The position numbers and the translations under genes were made by a program. A DNA stretch of 64,000 bases. It comes from Streptomyces monashensis. Its GTDB lineage: Bacteria > Actinomycetota > Actinomycetes > Streptomycetales > Streptomycetaceae. The notes below the pieces were generated by a model. It made no database searches, was not told where the DNA came from, and saw only the letters and a list, made by a program, of their open reading frames with translations. Below are positions 9,112-17,390 of the stretch, in pieces. Position 1 is the first letter of the stretch. Every line of letters begins with the position of its first letter. Location: NCBI RefSeq assembly GCF_001866665.1, contig NZ_MLYO01000035.1, positions 1 through 64,000 on the forward strand, given 5' to 3'.

Positions 9112-9346
9112 TCCCGCGGTCGAGCAGCACCCCGGCGACGACCGCCGTCAACGCGCCGGACAGGGCCCACACCCAGGGGCGCAGCGTCCCTGTCACCGCG
9201 AGCGAGAGCAGGACGCCGATCAGCGTGGCCGCGCCGCCGGAGATCACGAAGACGACGGCGATCAGCGGGAGCAGCGGCAGGAGCGCTCTGCCACGGGGCC
9301 GGGTCGCGCGCACGACCGCGAGCGGCGTCTCAGCGGATTCCCCCAT
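9053..9346 (-). CDS. Small membrane protein, unknown function
   Basis: 97 residues with two hydrophobic segments (LLPLLPLIAVVFVISGGAATLIGVLL and WVWALSGALTAVVAGVLL) and a basic C-terminus. The start ATG at 9346 follows a GGGGGCGAG ribosome site. Its last 19 codons overlap the 3' end of the convergent Pro-rich membrane gene. Function unknown. Confidence 0.7.
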   Translation of the reverse strand: MGESAETPLAVVRATRPRGRALLPLLPLIAVVFVISGGAATLIGVLLSLAVTGTLRPWVWALSGALTAVVAGVLLDRGTTAATRRFPQLTEWFRPGG

Positions 9347-9362
9347 CTCGCCCCCACGTAAC

Positions 9363-9380
9363 TGATCATGCGGCTGATCA
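9363..9380. promoter_or_regulatory. TGATCA pair upstream of the small membrane gene
   Basis: TGATCA-TGCGGC-TGATCA forms an inverted repeat whose near edge is about 17 bases from the start codon of the minus-strand membrane gene. It is positioned like an operator; no regulator is identified. Confidence 0.3.
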
Positions 9381-9497
9381 CGTAGCTGAAATGGACTCTG
9401 GCCGTGCTGCGGATGTCGTCTCAGCGCTGGGCCCAATCGAACCACAGCCACCCCCCGTCGCCGCTCTCCACCCCGCCCCATGGCCGGAAGTCGCTTG

Positions 9498-9740
9498 TCA
9501 TCGAAGCTCCTTCGGCGCCGTCGGCACCGTCGACTCCGTCGGCGCCATCCGGGTTCTACCGCATAACGCGCCCAGGAATGCCCGCCAGGCCGGCCCCGCG
9601 AAGGCGACGCCGTGCGTGTCGGGGCGATGGGACTCACGTACGCGAACTCCCCCGCCCGTCACGGCGACCTCCACACACTCGTACGGGTCGCAGGCACTGC
9701 TCCGGTGCCAGTCGAGCCCGAGCAGATCCCCCTCGCCCAC
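9498..9740 (-). CDS. DUF397-domain small protein
   Basis: 80 residues, GTG start. The core LDWHRSSACDPYECVEVAVTGGGVRVRESHR... AWRAFLGAL matches the DUF397 pattern (W..SS......CVEVA......VRDS......F....W..F). Such proteins are partners or modulators of XRE/DUF5753 regulators in Streptomyces. The nearest such regulator is upstream on the other strand (7510-8361), so the pair is not operonic here. The C-terminal tail after RTRM is not conserved and may be variable. Confidence 0.8.
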   Translation of the reverse strand: MGEGDLLGLDWHRSSACDPYECVEVAVTGGGVRVRESHRPDTHGVAFAGPAWRAFLGALCGRTRMAPTESTVPTAPKELR

Positions 9741-10137
9741 CGCTGACTACCCCTCACCATGCGGTCGGAAAAGACCGGTCGGTGCAAGGCCGCCCATGCC
9801 TGGAAACCCCCGTATTTCCCGCTTTCGCCGGTCCGCACGCACCGTATCGCACACGTGCGGACGCCCGCAGGAGGACGGCGGGAGTGGCCAGTGCACGGCA
9901 CGAACCGAACCGCCGGTCACACACTCCTGCCCCACTTTTGCCCTGAAAGGGTAGGCTCCCCAGCCCTGTTGCGCCAAGTTGCAATCAAGCCCGATCCGGG
10001 CCCTACTTCCTTGTCGCGCAAGGGACTTGGGGATCTCGCGGGCCGGGCCGGGCCGTGCCGGGCGGCGCGGCGTCGGCCCCGTCCTGCTGTCGTGGCCGAC
10101 CGCAGGACGCGGGGCTCGGAGGAAGCCTGCGCGGCGC
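9741..10137. other. Intergenic region, nothing assigned
   Basis: About 400 bases between two minus-strand genes. Overlapping short open frames on both strands have no domain, no consistent codon bias and no clear ribosome site. It probably contains the promoter of the DUF397 gene and the 3' flank of the amidase gene. Confidence 0.4.
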
Positions 10138-11256
10138 CTAGGGGGTCCTTGTGGCCGGCGTCCGGGACGCGGCGGGTGCGTGAGCCGGGGCGGGCGTGCG
10201 GGACGCGGCGGGTGTGTGAGGTGCGGCCGGCCGGTGGGCCGCGGCGGGGACGTCCACCGGGATCGAGGTGCGGGGCGGGATCGGCGGGGCGACGGGGCGG
10301 CCCTGGAGGCGGGCGGCCTGCCGGCGGATCTCGGGGAGGCGGGCGCTGAGCTCGGCGCCGGGGCAGCTGGTCATGTAGCCGGCGTCGTGGCCGGCGAGGA
10401 CGGGCAGGGTGGCGGTGGTGCCGGCCCGGTAGCGGCTGTGACTGCTGCTGGAGAGCAGCCGGATGGTGGCGCGCGGGTCGATCCCGGCGAGGCCGAGCTT
10501 CCAGGCGGCCAGGGCGGCGATGGCGTCGGTCATGGCGCGGGGCACCGGGGCGCCGGCGGTGAAGGTGCCGAGGGCGGCGATGCCGGCGGTGCGGTGGTTG
10601 AAGCCCAGGGTGTGCGCGCCGGTGACGGGCCGGTCGACGCCTCCGGCGCGGCCCTCGTAGATGGTGCCGCAGCGGTCGACGACGAAGTTGTAGCCGAGGT
10701 CGTCCCACTTGCGGTCGCCGCGCTGGCCGGCGTACAGGTGCCGGATGATGGCGGGCGCGTCCGCGCAGTCGTAGTTGCTCGGCGAGTCGGTGTGGTGCAG
10801 GAAGACGGCGACCACCTTGTCGTCGTAGCGCGGGGGCGGCTGCGGGCCGGCGTCGGGACCCAGCCAGGCGGACCGCGGCACGATGGCCGGCCGGGCGGCG
10901 CGGTAGGCGGTCATGGCCGGTCCCGCCCCGTGCCGCTCGGCGCGCACGGTGGCGGGCCCTTCCACGCCGCGGACGAACAGCACGAGCGCCAGCAGGGCGC
11001 AGACGCCGGGCAGACATCCGATCAGCACCAGCACCGGCCCGGAGACCCGCGCCCCAGGTCCCCGCCGCCGTACCCCGTCCGGCTCAACGGGCCCGGTCGG
11101 CCGGCCCGGCGGTTCCGGCGGCCCGTACCCCCCCTGCGCCTGCGGTGTTCCGGGTCGTGTCGGCGAGCTTCTGAACAATCTCGCCGGCGGCCTTGTCGGC
11201 AACCATCTCGACGATCTTCGCAGCGACCGGCTCAGCGGTCTTCGGACTACGCGCAT
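10138..11256 (-). CDS. Peptidoglycan-recognition N-acetylmuramoyl-L-alanine amidase
   Basis: 372 residues. After a basic N-terminus there is one membrane anchor (VLVLIGCLPGVCALLALVLFV) and then a PGRP/Amidase_2 domain: RSAWLGPD... VFLHHTDSPSNYDC... YNFVVDRCGTIYEGRAGG... GHTLGFNHRTAGIA... GHDAGYMTSCPG. The zinc-ligand pattern HH, H and a late Cys (SCPG) is intact, so it should cleave the lactyl-peptide bond of peptidoglycan outside the membrane. The tail is Pro/Ala-rich. The start is the ATG with GAGAGTGGGA upstream. Codon bias over the first 40 codons favours another frame (see findings), so the N-terminus is uncertain. Confidence 0.85.
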   Translation of the reverse strand: MRVVRRPLSRSLRRSSRWLPTRPPARLFRSSPTRPGTPQAQGGYGPPEPPGRPTGPVEPDGVRRRGPGARVSGPVLVLIGCLPGVCALLALVLFVRGVEGPATVRAERHGAGPAMTAYRAARPAIVPRSAWLGPDAGPQPPPRYDDKVVAVFLHHTDSPSNYDCADAPAIIRHLYAGQRGDRKWDDLGYNFVVDRCGTIYEGRAGGVDRPVTGAHTLGFNHRTAGIAALGTFTAGAPVPRAMTDAIAALAAWKLGLAGIDPRATIRLLSSSSHSRYRAGTTATLPVLAGHDAGYMTSCPGAELSARLPEIRRQAARLQGRPVAPPIPPRTSIPVDVPAAAHRPAAPHTPAASRTPAPAHAPAASRTPATRTP

Positions 11257-11453
11257 GGTCCCACTCTCACGGGGACACGCCACGCCCGCGATGTGCGCTG
11301 TGCCACCCGGTGGAACCATCGTCCTGGTCCGGGACGTTTCTGGGGGTACACACATACGTGGCCGGTTCGCCGCGCGGCGGCCGTCCAGGTGTGGGTGACT
11401 GATCACCGGGCCCGTCCCGTCCGTACTGAGGGGTCCGAGAGAAAGGCGGCTCC

Positions 11454-12638
11454 GTGGACCTGCTCGACCTGGTGCTTGTGCTCGTGATCTTCGTCTACGC
11501 GGTGTCCGGCTACCGCCGCGGGCTGGTGGCCGGCTGCGTCTCGCTGGCGGGGTTCGTCGGCGGCGCCGTCCTCGGCGTGTGGGTGCTGCCATGGGTCGCG
11601 GGCCTGGTGGCGCGCGGTACGGCGGAGGCGACGGTCCTCGCGGTGATGACGGTGCTGGTGCCGGCGGTGGTGGGGCACGAGCTGGCGGGCCGGCTGGCGC
11701 TGCGGCTGCGCGGGGAGCTGGACCGCGGCCCGCTGCGGGTGGCGGACGGGATAGGCGGTGCGGCGGCCAACTCGGTCGCGGTGCTGATCGTGGCCTGGGT
11801 GGCGGCGAGCGTGCTGGGCGCGGCCCCGTCACAGGCGCTGACGACGGCGATACGGAACTCGACGCTGCTCGGCGCGGTGCAGCAGGCGATGCCGCAGACG
11901 ACGCCCATGTGGTTCTCGCGGGCGACCTCGGCGCTGACCGAGGCGGGTTTCCCGCAGGTCTTCAACCCGTTCGAGAACGAGTCGACGGCCCAGGTGGCCC
12001 GGCCCTCCGGCGACAGCGTGACCCCGGCCGCGACCAGCGCGGCGAGGCTGAGCACCGTGAAGATCGAGGGCGTCTCGGGCAACGAGGGCCGGGAGGGCAG
12101 CGGCTTCGTCTTCGCCGCAGAGCATGTGATGACCAACGCGCACGTGGTGGCGGGCATCGACCACCCGAGCGTGCGGATCGGCGGGGTCGGGCGGTCGTAC
12201 GACGCGAGAGTGGTGCTCTTCGACCCCGACCGGGACGTGGCCGTGCTGTACGTGCCGGGCCTGCGCGCGCCGGTACTGCGCTTCGACACGAACGCGGCGC
12301 GCGGGGACTCGGCGGTGGTCGCGGGCTATCCGCAGGACGGCAGCCTGAACCTCCAGGCGGCGACGGTGGCGAGCCGGGTGAACGCGACCGGGCAGAACAT
12401 CTACAACGACCGCACGGTCACCCGGGACATCTACTCGATCCGCTCCACGGTCCGCCCGGGCAACTCCGGCGGCCCGCTGCTGACCACGGACGGCAGGGTG
12501 TTCGGCGTGGTCTTCGCCCGCTCCACCTCGGACGCCGAGACGGGGTACGCGCTGACGGCGGCCGAGGTGGCGGACGCCGCCCGGCGCGCGGCCACGGCGA
12601 CGATCCCGGTGGGCACGGGCCAGCTGGTCAGCTCCTAG
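11454..12638 (+). CDS. MarP-like membrane serine protease
   Basis: 394 residues, GTG start after GAAAGG. The first about 150 residues are a CvpA/colicin-V-production-like domain with four hydrophobic segments. Residues of about 190-390 are a trypsin-like periplasmic-side domain with His in VMTNAHVVAG, Asp in DPDRDVAVLYV and Ser in RPGNSGGPLL. This is the layout of mycobacterial MarP (Rv3671c), needed for acid and oxidative stress survival. It is divergent from the amidase gene (197-base gap). MarP is known to process a peptidoglycan hydrolase, so the pairing is suggestive but unproven. Confidence 0.92.
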   Translation: MDLLDLVLVLVIFVYAVSGYRRGLVAGCVSLAGFVGGAVLGVWVLPWVAGLVARGTAEATVLAVMTVLVPAVVGHELAGRLALRLRGELDRGPLRVADGIGGAAANSVAVLIVAWVAASVLGAAPSQALTTAIRNSTLLGAVQQAMPQTTPMWFSRATSALTEAGFPQVFNPFENESTAQVARPSGDSVTPAATSAARLSTVKIEGVSGNEGREGSGFVFAAEHVMTNAHVVAGIDHPSVRIGGVGRSYDARVVLFDPDRDVAVLYVPGLRAPVLRFDTNAARGDSAVVAGYPQDGSLNLQAATVASRVNATGQNIYNDRTVTRDIYSIRSTVRPGNSGGPLLTTDGRVFGVVFARSTSDAETGYALTAAEVADAARRAATATIPVGTGQLVSS

Positions 12639-12647
12639 GGGTGTCCG

Positions 12648-13139
12648 TCACAGCGTGCGGCCCATGAGCACGTCGTCGACGTAGGCGCCGTCGAGGAGGA
12701 ACTCCTGCGGCTGCACGCCCTCGACGGCGAACCCCTCGGACGCGTAGAGCGCGCGGGCCGGGGCGTTGTGCCCGAGCACGCGCAGGCTCAGCCGGCGCGC
12801 CCCGCGGCGGCGTGCCTCCGCGACGGCGGCCCGGACCAGCGCCCGCCCGAGGCCCTGCCCGCGCGCCTCGTCGGCGACGGCGAGGCCCTGGATCTGCAGG
12901 ACGTGCGCGTTGGAGGCGAGCGGCGTCGGGCGGGCCAGGCGGATGTAGCCGACGATCCGCCCGTCGGCCTCGGCGACCAGGTAGTCCCGCGGGAGGTGGC
13001 GCTCGTCGAAGAACGGCGGCTGCGGCGGGGGCGAGACGGCGTGCAGGGTGGACCAGGTGGCGCGGTCGAGGAGGGCGAGGCCCTCCTCGTCACCGGCCAC
13101 GGCGATGCGTATGTTCGGCTGCTTGTGCGGCTCCGGCAT
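12648..13139 (-). CDS. GNAT-family N-acetyltransferase
   Basis: 163 residues. It shows the GNAT fold markers: VGYIRLARP, then VLQIQGLAVADEARGQGLGRALVRAAVAEARRRGARRLSLRVLGHNAPARALYASEGFAVEG with the acetyl-CoA-binding Q/RGxGxG/A loop. Substrate unknown. The gene is convergent with the MarP-like gene (9-base gap) and divergent from the TIGR01777 epimerase gene. Confidence 0.9.
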   Translation of the reverse strand: MPEPHKQPNIRIAVAGDEEGLALLDRATWSTLHAVSPPPQPPFFDERHLPRDYLVAEADGRIVGYIRLARPTPLASNAHVLQIQGLAVADEARGQGLGRALVRAAVAEARRRGARRLSLRVLGHNAPARALYASEGFAVEGVQPQEFLLDGAYVDDVLMGRTL

Positions 13140-13224
13140 GGCGATCACCCTACGGCGGGCGCCCGGAAGCGCCCCAGGGGGTTTTCCCGCGGGCATGCTG
13201 GGGTCCATGGAGGCACAGGAACGT

Positions 13225-14118
13225 ATGCGGATCGCGGTGGCGGGCGCGTCCGGGCTCATCGGCAGTGCGCTGGCCCGGTCCCTGACGGCGGACGGGCACG
13301 AGGTCGTCCGGCTGGTGCGCCGGGCGGCCGCGGGGCCGGACGAGGTCTGCTGGGACCCCGAGGGGCGGTCCGTCGAAACGACCGCCGCGGGACTGACGGG
13401 CTGTACGGCCGTGGTCAATCTGGCGGGGGCCGGGATCGGCGACCGGCGCTGGACGCCGCAGTACAAGCGGCTGCTGCGGGACAGCCGGGTGCTGGGCACG
13501 GCCACGCTGGCGGAGGCGGTGGCGGCGCTGCCCGAGCCGCCGCGGGTCTTCGTCAGCGGCAGCGCGATCGGCATCTACGGCGACACCGGCGACCGGGTGG
13601 TGGACGAGGAGGCGCCGCCGGGTGACGGGTTCCTGCCCGGACTGTGCGTGGAGTGGGAGGAGGCGGCGGCGCCCGCGCAGGAGGCGGGGGTGCGGACGGT
13701 GTTCGCGCGGACGGGCCTGGTGGTGGCGCGCGGCGGCGGGGCCTGGGGGCGGCTGTTCCCGCTGTTCCGGGCGGGGCTCGGCGGGCGGCTGGGCGACGGG
13801 CGGCAGTACTGGTCGTACATCGCGCTGCACGACGAGGTCGCGGCGATCCGGCATCTCATCGACCACGAGGGTCTGTCCGGGCCCTTCAACCTGACCGCGC
13901 CGCGGCCACTGACGAACCGTGAGATCACGGCCGCGATGTCCCGTGTGCTGCGCCGCCCCGCCCCGTTCGCGGTTCCGGCGCCGGTGCTGCGGGCGGTGCT
14001 GGGCGAGCTGGCCGGGGATGTGCTGGGCAGCCAACGGGTGGTGCCGAAGCGGTTGTTGGCGTCGGGGTTCACGTTCGCGTTCCCCGGGGTCGAGGAGGCG
14101 ATCCGCGCGGCGGAGTGA
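13225..14118 (+). CDS. TIGR01777-family NAD(P)-dependent epimerase
   Basis: 297 residues. N-terminal Rossmann motif MRIAVAGASGLIGSAL, the family signature NLAGAGIGDRRWTPQYKRLLRDSRV, FVSGSAIGIYGDTGD, and the C-terminal DUF1731-like region (PAPVLRAVLGELAGDVLGSQRVVPKRLLASGFTF). The physiological substrate of this family (YfcH/SulA-like) is not established. An in-frame ATG at 13207 would add six residues; the chosen ATG has AGGA at good spacing and starts the domain directly. Confidence 0.9.
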   Translation: MRIAVAGASGLIGSALARSLTADGHEVVRLVRRAAAGPDEVCWDPEGRSVETTAAGLTGCTAVVNLAGAGIGDRRWTPQYKRLLRDSRVLGTATLAEAVAALPEPPRVFVSGSAIGIYGDTGDRVVDEEAPPGDGFLPGLCVEWEEAAAPAQEAGVRTVFARTGLVVARGGGAWGRLFPLFRAGLGGRLGDGRQYWSYIALHDEVAAIRHLIDHEGLSGPFNLTAPRPLTNREITAAMSRVLRRPAPFAVPAPVLRAVLGELAGDVLGSQRVVPKRLLASGFTFAFPGVEEAIRAAE

Positions 14119-14144
14119 ACCGGCCATGGGAGACCGGCGAACGC

Positions 14145-14237
14145 ATGTGACCGTATGCGACCTCCATGCGACCGTGCCCTGTTCATGCGCGACTGTTTAC
14201 GACCGATCACGGCCCTAACCTCGACCCGAACTCGGGT
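14145..14237. promoter_or_regulatory. Phased direct repeats and palindrome before the FAD oxidoreductase
   Basis: ATGTGACC/ATGCGACC occurs at 14145, 14155 and 14166, spaced 10 and 11 bases, i.e. on one face of the helix. A degenerate fourth copy lies at 14185, followed by ACCCGA-AC-TCGGGT at 14224-14237. The array sits about 60-155 bases upstream of the oxidoreductase start and looks like regulator binding sites. Confidence 0.4.
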
Positions 14238-14299
14238 ATCCCCGGAGCCTGTTGGGGGCATGACGTCTCCACCGGCCGCGCAACCACAGGAGGGGCCTC

Positions 14300-15664
14300 G
14301 TGCTTGAGCCCGCGTACCAGGTGGACGTCGTCATCGTGGGAGCCGGTATCGCCGGTCTCTCGGCGGCTCATCGGCTCACCAGCGCAGGAGTAACGACCGC
14401 AGTCCTGGAGGCCGCCCCTTACGTGGGCGGCCGTATGTCGACCGAGAAGGTCGACGGCTTCCGGCTCGACCGCATCGGACAGCTGCTCTCCACGTCCTAT
14501 CCCGAACTCCGCATGACCCCGGGCCTGGACTCCCTGGTCCTGCGCACCTTCGCGCCCGGCGTCCTGCTGCACCGCGACGGCCGCACCCAGCGCGCGGGCG
14601 CGCCAGCGGCCGGAGGGAGCGCAAGGGGCGCACTCCATGCCGTACGCGCCCTCGCAAGCGCCCCCAGGGGTGCGGCGGCCGCCCCGGGCCGGACCGGCGC
14701 GCCGGTGGGTGGCGCGGTGGACCAGGCCCGGCTGGGCGTCGCCCTCGGCCGGATCGCCACCACCCCCGTCGAGCGCATCCTGGCCCGCCCCGAGATGCCC
14801 GCCGCCCAGGCCCTCGCCCGGCGCGGGGTCCCGGCGCGCACCGTCGAGGGCTTCCTGCGGCCCCTGCTGGCGACGCTCCTGTGCGACCCCGGGCTGACCA
14901 CCTCCAGCCGGTGCGCCGACCTCGCGCTGCGCGCCTTCGCGAGCGGGCGGCTGTGTGTGCCGGAGGGCGGCGCGGACGTGCTGCCGGAGCTGCTGGCACG
15001 CGCGCTGCCGCCGGGCACCGTGCACACCGGGGTGCGGGTGACCTCGGTGTGCACCACCTCGGTGACCACGGCCGAGCACGGGGAGATCCGCTGCCGTGCG
15101 GTGCTGCTGGCGACGGACGCGCGGGCCGCCGCGGAGTTGCTGCCGGGCCTGCGGGTGCCGGACTTCCATCCGGTCACCGTCGTCCACCACACCACCGACG
15201 ACGCGGTGGCCGGCTTCGCCACCGGCACCTCGCTGCTGCTGGACGCCGACCGGGGCGGGCCGGTGGCGCACACGGCGGTGCTCAGCAACGTGGACCCGAG
15301 CCGGGCACCGGTCGGCCGCGCCCTGATCTCCTCGACGGTCCTCGGCCGCCCGCCGGAGAGCGTGGACACCGCCGTCCGCATCCACCTCTCCCGGCTCTAC
15401 GGCACCTCGACGCGCCGCTGGGAGACGCTGGCCGTGCACCACACGCCGGAGGCCGTCCCGGCGATGCGCCCACCCCACGACCTGCGCCGCCCGGTACGCC
15501 TCCTGGCGGGCCTGTACGTCTGCGGCGACCACCGCGACACCAGCACGGTCCAGGGCGCGCTGCACTCGGCCCACCGGGCGGCGGGAGCGATCCTCGCGGA
15601 CCTGGGCGCGGCGGGCTCGATCCACAGCGCGGACCCGGCGCCGACGTTGCCGAAGGCGGCGTAG
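14300..15664 (+). CDS. FAD-dependent amine-oxidase-like oxidoreductase
   Basis: 454 residues, GTG start with AGGAGGGG upstream. The N-terminus VDVVIVGAGIAGLSAAHRL... VLEAAPYVGGRMST is the FAD-binding fingerprint of the protoporphyrinogen-oxidase/phytoene-desaturase/amine-oxidase superfamily. The end LLAGLYVCGDHRDTSTVQGALHSAHRAAGAI is the matching C-terminal FAD motif. A Gly/Ala-rich loop (about residues 95-135) is an expansion. The substrate cannot be told from sequence. It lies upstream of the lip genes but is separated from them by a convergent regulator. Confidence 0.88.
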   Translation: MLEPAYQVDVVIVGAGIAGLSAAHRLTSAGVTTAVLEAAPYVGGRMSTEKVDGFRLDRIGQLLSTSYPELRMTPGLDSLVLRTFAPGVLLHRDGRTQRAGAPAAGGSARGALHAVRALASAPRGAAAAPGRTGAPVGGAVDQARLGVALGRIATTPVERILARPEMPAAQALARRGVPARTVEGFLRPLLATLLCDPGLTTSSRCADLALRAFASGRLCVPEGGADVLPELLARALPPGTVHTGVRVTSVCTTSVTTAEHGEIRCRAVLLATDARAAAELLPGLRVPDFHPVTVVHHTTDDAVAGFATGTSLLLDADRGGPVAHTAVLSNVDPSRAPVGRALISSTVLGRPPESVDTAVRIHLSRLYGTSTRRWETLAVHHTPEAVPAMRPPHDLRRPVRLLAGLYVCGDHRDTSTVQGALHSAHRAAGAILADLGAAGSIHSADPAPTLPKAA

Positions 15665-15675
15665 CCGGGAAGCAC

Positions 15676-17133
15676 TCAGCTCAGTGCGGCCACCTTCTCC
15701 CGGTACCCCCTCGCCGGCGCCGCGTCCCGGTACGGCTCCAGCCGCCGCTCGAAGTCCCGCACGTACTCGATCGCGCGAGCGGACCTCATCTCGGCGGCCG
15801 CGCCGGCCGCTTCGGCGGCCAGCGCGCACGCCTGGTCGAGTTCGCCGAGGCCCAGGCGGGCCGTGGCGAGCACGATGCGGCAGAACAGCCGGCTGCGGGC
15901 GAAGGAGGGCGCGCGCAGCTGGAGGGAGCGTTCGGCGTGCTGGGCGGCGGCCCGGAACTGCTGAAGGTCCCGGTGGCAGTGCCCGAACTCGTCCGCGAGC
16001 TGGGCCTCGTCGAAGAACGTGGCCCAGTACGGCACGTCGTCCCCGGGCCGGGCCGCCTCCAGGGCGCGTTCGGCCCGGACCAGCGCCGCGGTGCACGCCC
16101 GCACCTCGCCCAGCACGCCGTGCGCCCGCGCCTCGGAGGCGTGCAGCAGCGCCTGCACGACCGGCGGTGCGCCGGTGCCGACCCCCTGCTGGGCCACCCG
16201 GGCCAGCTGCACGGCCTCCCTGCCGTGCCCGAGGTAGACGGCCTGGCGGCTCATGGTGACCAGGACGTAGGAGCCGTACGACCGGTCGCCGGCCGCCTGC
16301 GCGAGCCGCAGCGCCTGCACGAAGTAGCGCTGGGCGAGGCCGTGCGCCGCGATGTCGTACGACGTCCAGCCCGCGAGGCGGGTCAGGTCGGCGGCGGCGC
16401 CGAACAGCCGGCGGCCGGTCTGCTCGTCGTAGGTGCCGCGGAGCATCGGCTCGCACTCGTGCTCCAGATAGCGCACGAGGGCCTGGCGGGCGTGGCCGCC
16501 GCCGAAGCGGTCGTCGAGGGTGCGGAACAGCTCGCCCACCGAGCGGAGCGCGGCGATGTCGCCGCTGCTGACCTTGTGCCCGGGGACGCGCTCGGCGTGC
16601 CCGCGGGAGCGGGGCGGGGCGAGCGGCTGGGGCTTGGCGAGGCCCGCCCGGGCCTGCGCGGGCACCCGGGGCGCGGGTTCCCGGGCCACCTTGTCGTCGG
16701 CCTTGCCGATCAGCCAGTCCCGGCTGGGCACGACGAGCCCGGCCGGGGTGAAGGCGATCTTGCGCAGCTCGGCATGGCTGCCGGAGTCCTTGCGCCACAG
16801 CCCGCTGACGATGTCGACGGCCTCCTCCGGGGTGGCCGCGAACTCCAGCCCGGCGTACACCGGGGCGCACGCGTCCAGGCCGAGGTCCTGGGCCGTGAGC
16901 CGGCGTCCGAGCCGACGGGTGAACACCTCGGCGATCAGAGCGGGGGTGGTACCCCTGGGCTGCTGTCCGCGCAGCCAGCGGGTGACCGAGGTCTTGTCGT
17001 ATCTGAGGTCCAGCCCGTGCTCCAGGCCGAGCTGGTCGACGCGACGGGCCAGACCCGCGTTGGAGAACCCCGCTTCTGCGATGAGCGCGGCGAGTTGGCG
17101 GTTGGGGGTGCGCTGCGCGGGTCGGTCCGTCAT
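15676..17133 (-). CDS. NsdA-like TPR regulator
   Basis: 485 residues. N-terminal XRE-like helix-turn-helix (RQLAALIAEAGFSNAGLARRVDQL... YDKTSVTRWLRGQQPRG), a middle region (GLWRKDS... VVPSRDWLIG), then TPR-type helical repeats from about residue 230 (R.YFVQALRLAQAAGDRSYGSYVLVTMSRQAVYLGHGREAVQLAR). This is the architecture of Streptomyces NsdA/NsdB, negative regulators of differentiation and antibiotic production; which paralogue this is cannot be decided. It is convergent with the FAD oxidoreductase and divergent from lipB. Confidence 0.85.
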   Translation of the reverse strand: MTDRPAQRTPNRQLAALIAEAGFSNAGLARRVDQLGLEHGLDLRYDKTSVTRWLRGQQPRGTTPALIAEVFTRRLGRRLTAQDLGLDACAPVYAGLEFAATPEEAVDIVSGLWRKDSGSHAELRKIAFTPAGLVVPSRDWLIGKADDKVAREPAPRVPAQARAGLAKPQPLAPPRSRGHAERVPGHKVSSGDIAALRSVGELFRTLDDRFGGGHARQALVRYLEHECEPMLRGTYDEQTGRRLFGAAADLTRLAGWTSYDIAAHGLAQRYFVQALRLAQAAGDRSYGSYVLVTMSRQAVYLGHGREAVQLARVAQQGVGTGAPPVVQALLHASEARAHGVLGEVRACTAALVRAERALEAARPGDDVPYWATFFDEAQLADEFGHCHRDLQQFRAAAQHAERSLQLRAPSFARSRLFCRIVLATARLGLGELDQACALAAEAAGAAAEMRSARAIEYVRDFERRLEPYRDAAPARGYREKVAALS

Positions 17134-17349
17134 CTGCGGTGCGGTCTCCTGCCTTCCGGGCTGACGCAGTGCCCGGATTGCCGTTGAGCAGCCCTTATGG
17201 CCTCGTGAACGGCGCGAATGTAGCGGAGAGTGAGGGTGCGATCACACCTTCCGCCATCCATTCATCCGATCGTGTGAGAAACGCCCGTAGGGCTGACGTA
17301 CTCCGGTCGGACGTACAGTGGCGTGGGCGCGATACGCGCCTGACACCGG

Positions 17350-17372
17350 TTGCCCGGTCGATTGCCCGGTCG
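17350..17372. repeat. 11-bp direct repeat before lipB
   Basis: TTGCCCGGTCG is repeated in tandem at 17350-17360 and 17362-17372, ending about 18 bases before the lipB start and overlapping the leader. It may be a regulator site or a simple duplication. Confidence 0.5.
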
Positions 17373-17390
17373 CTGAGGGAGGCGCTTGCC

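Noticed and set aside
9741..9984. Small minus-strand genes upstream of the DUF397 gene
   Set aside because: Several overlapping short frames in different registers with no domain or codon bias.
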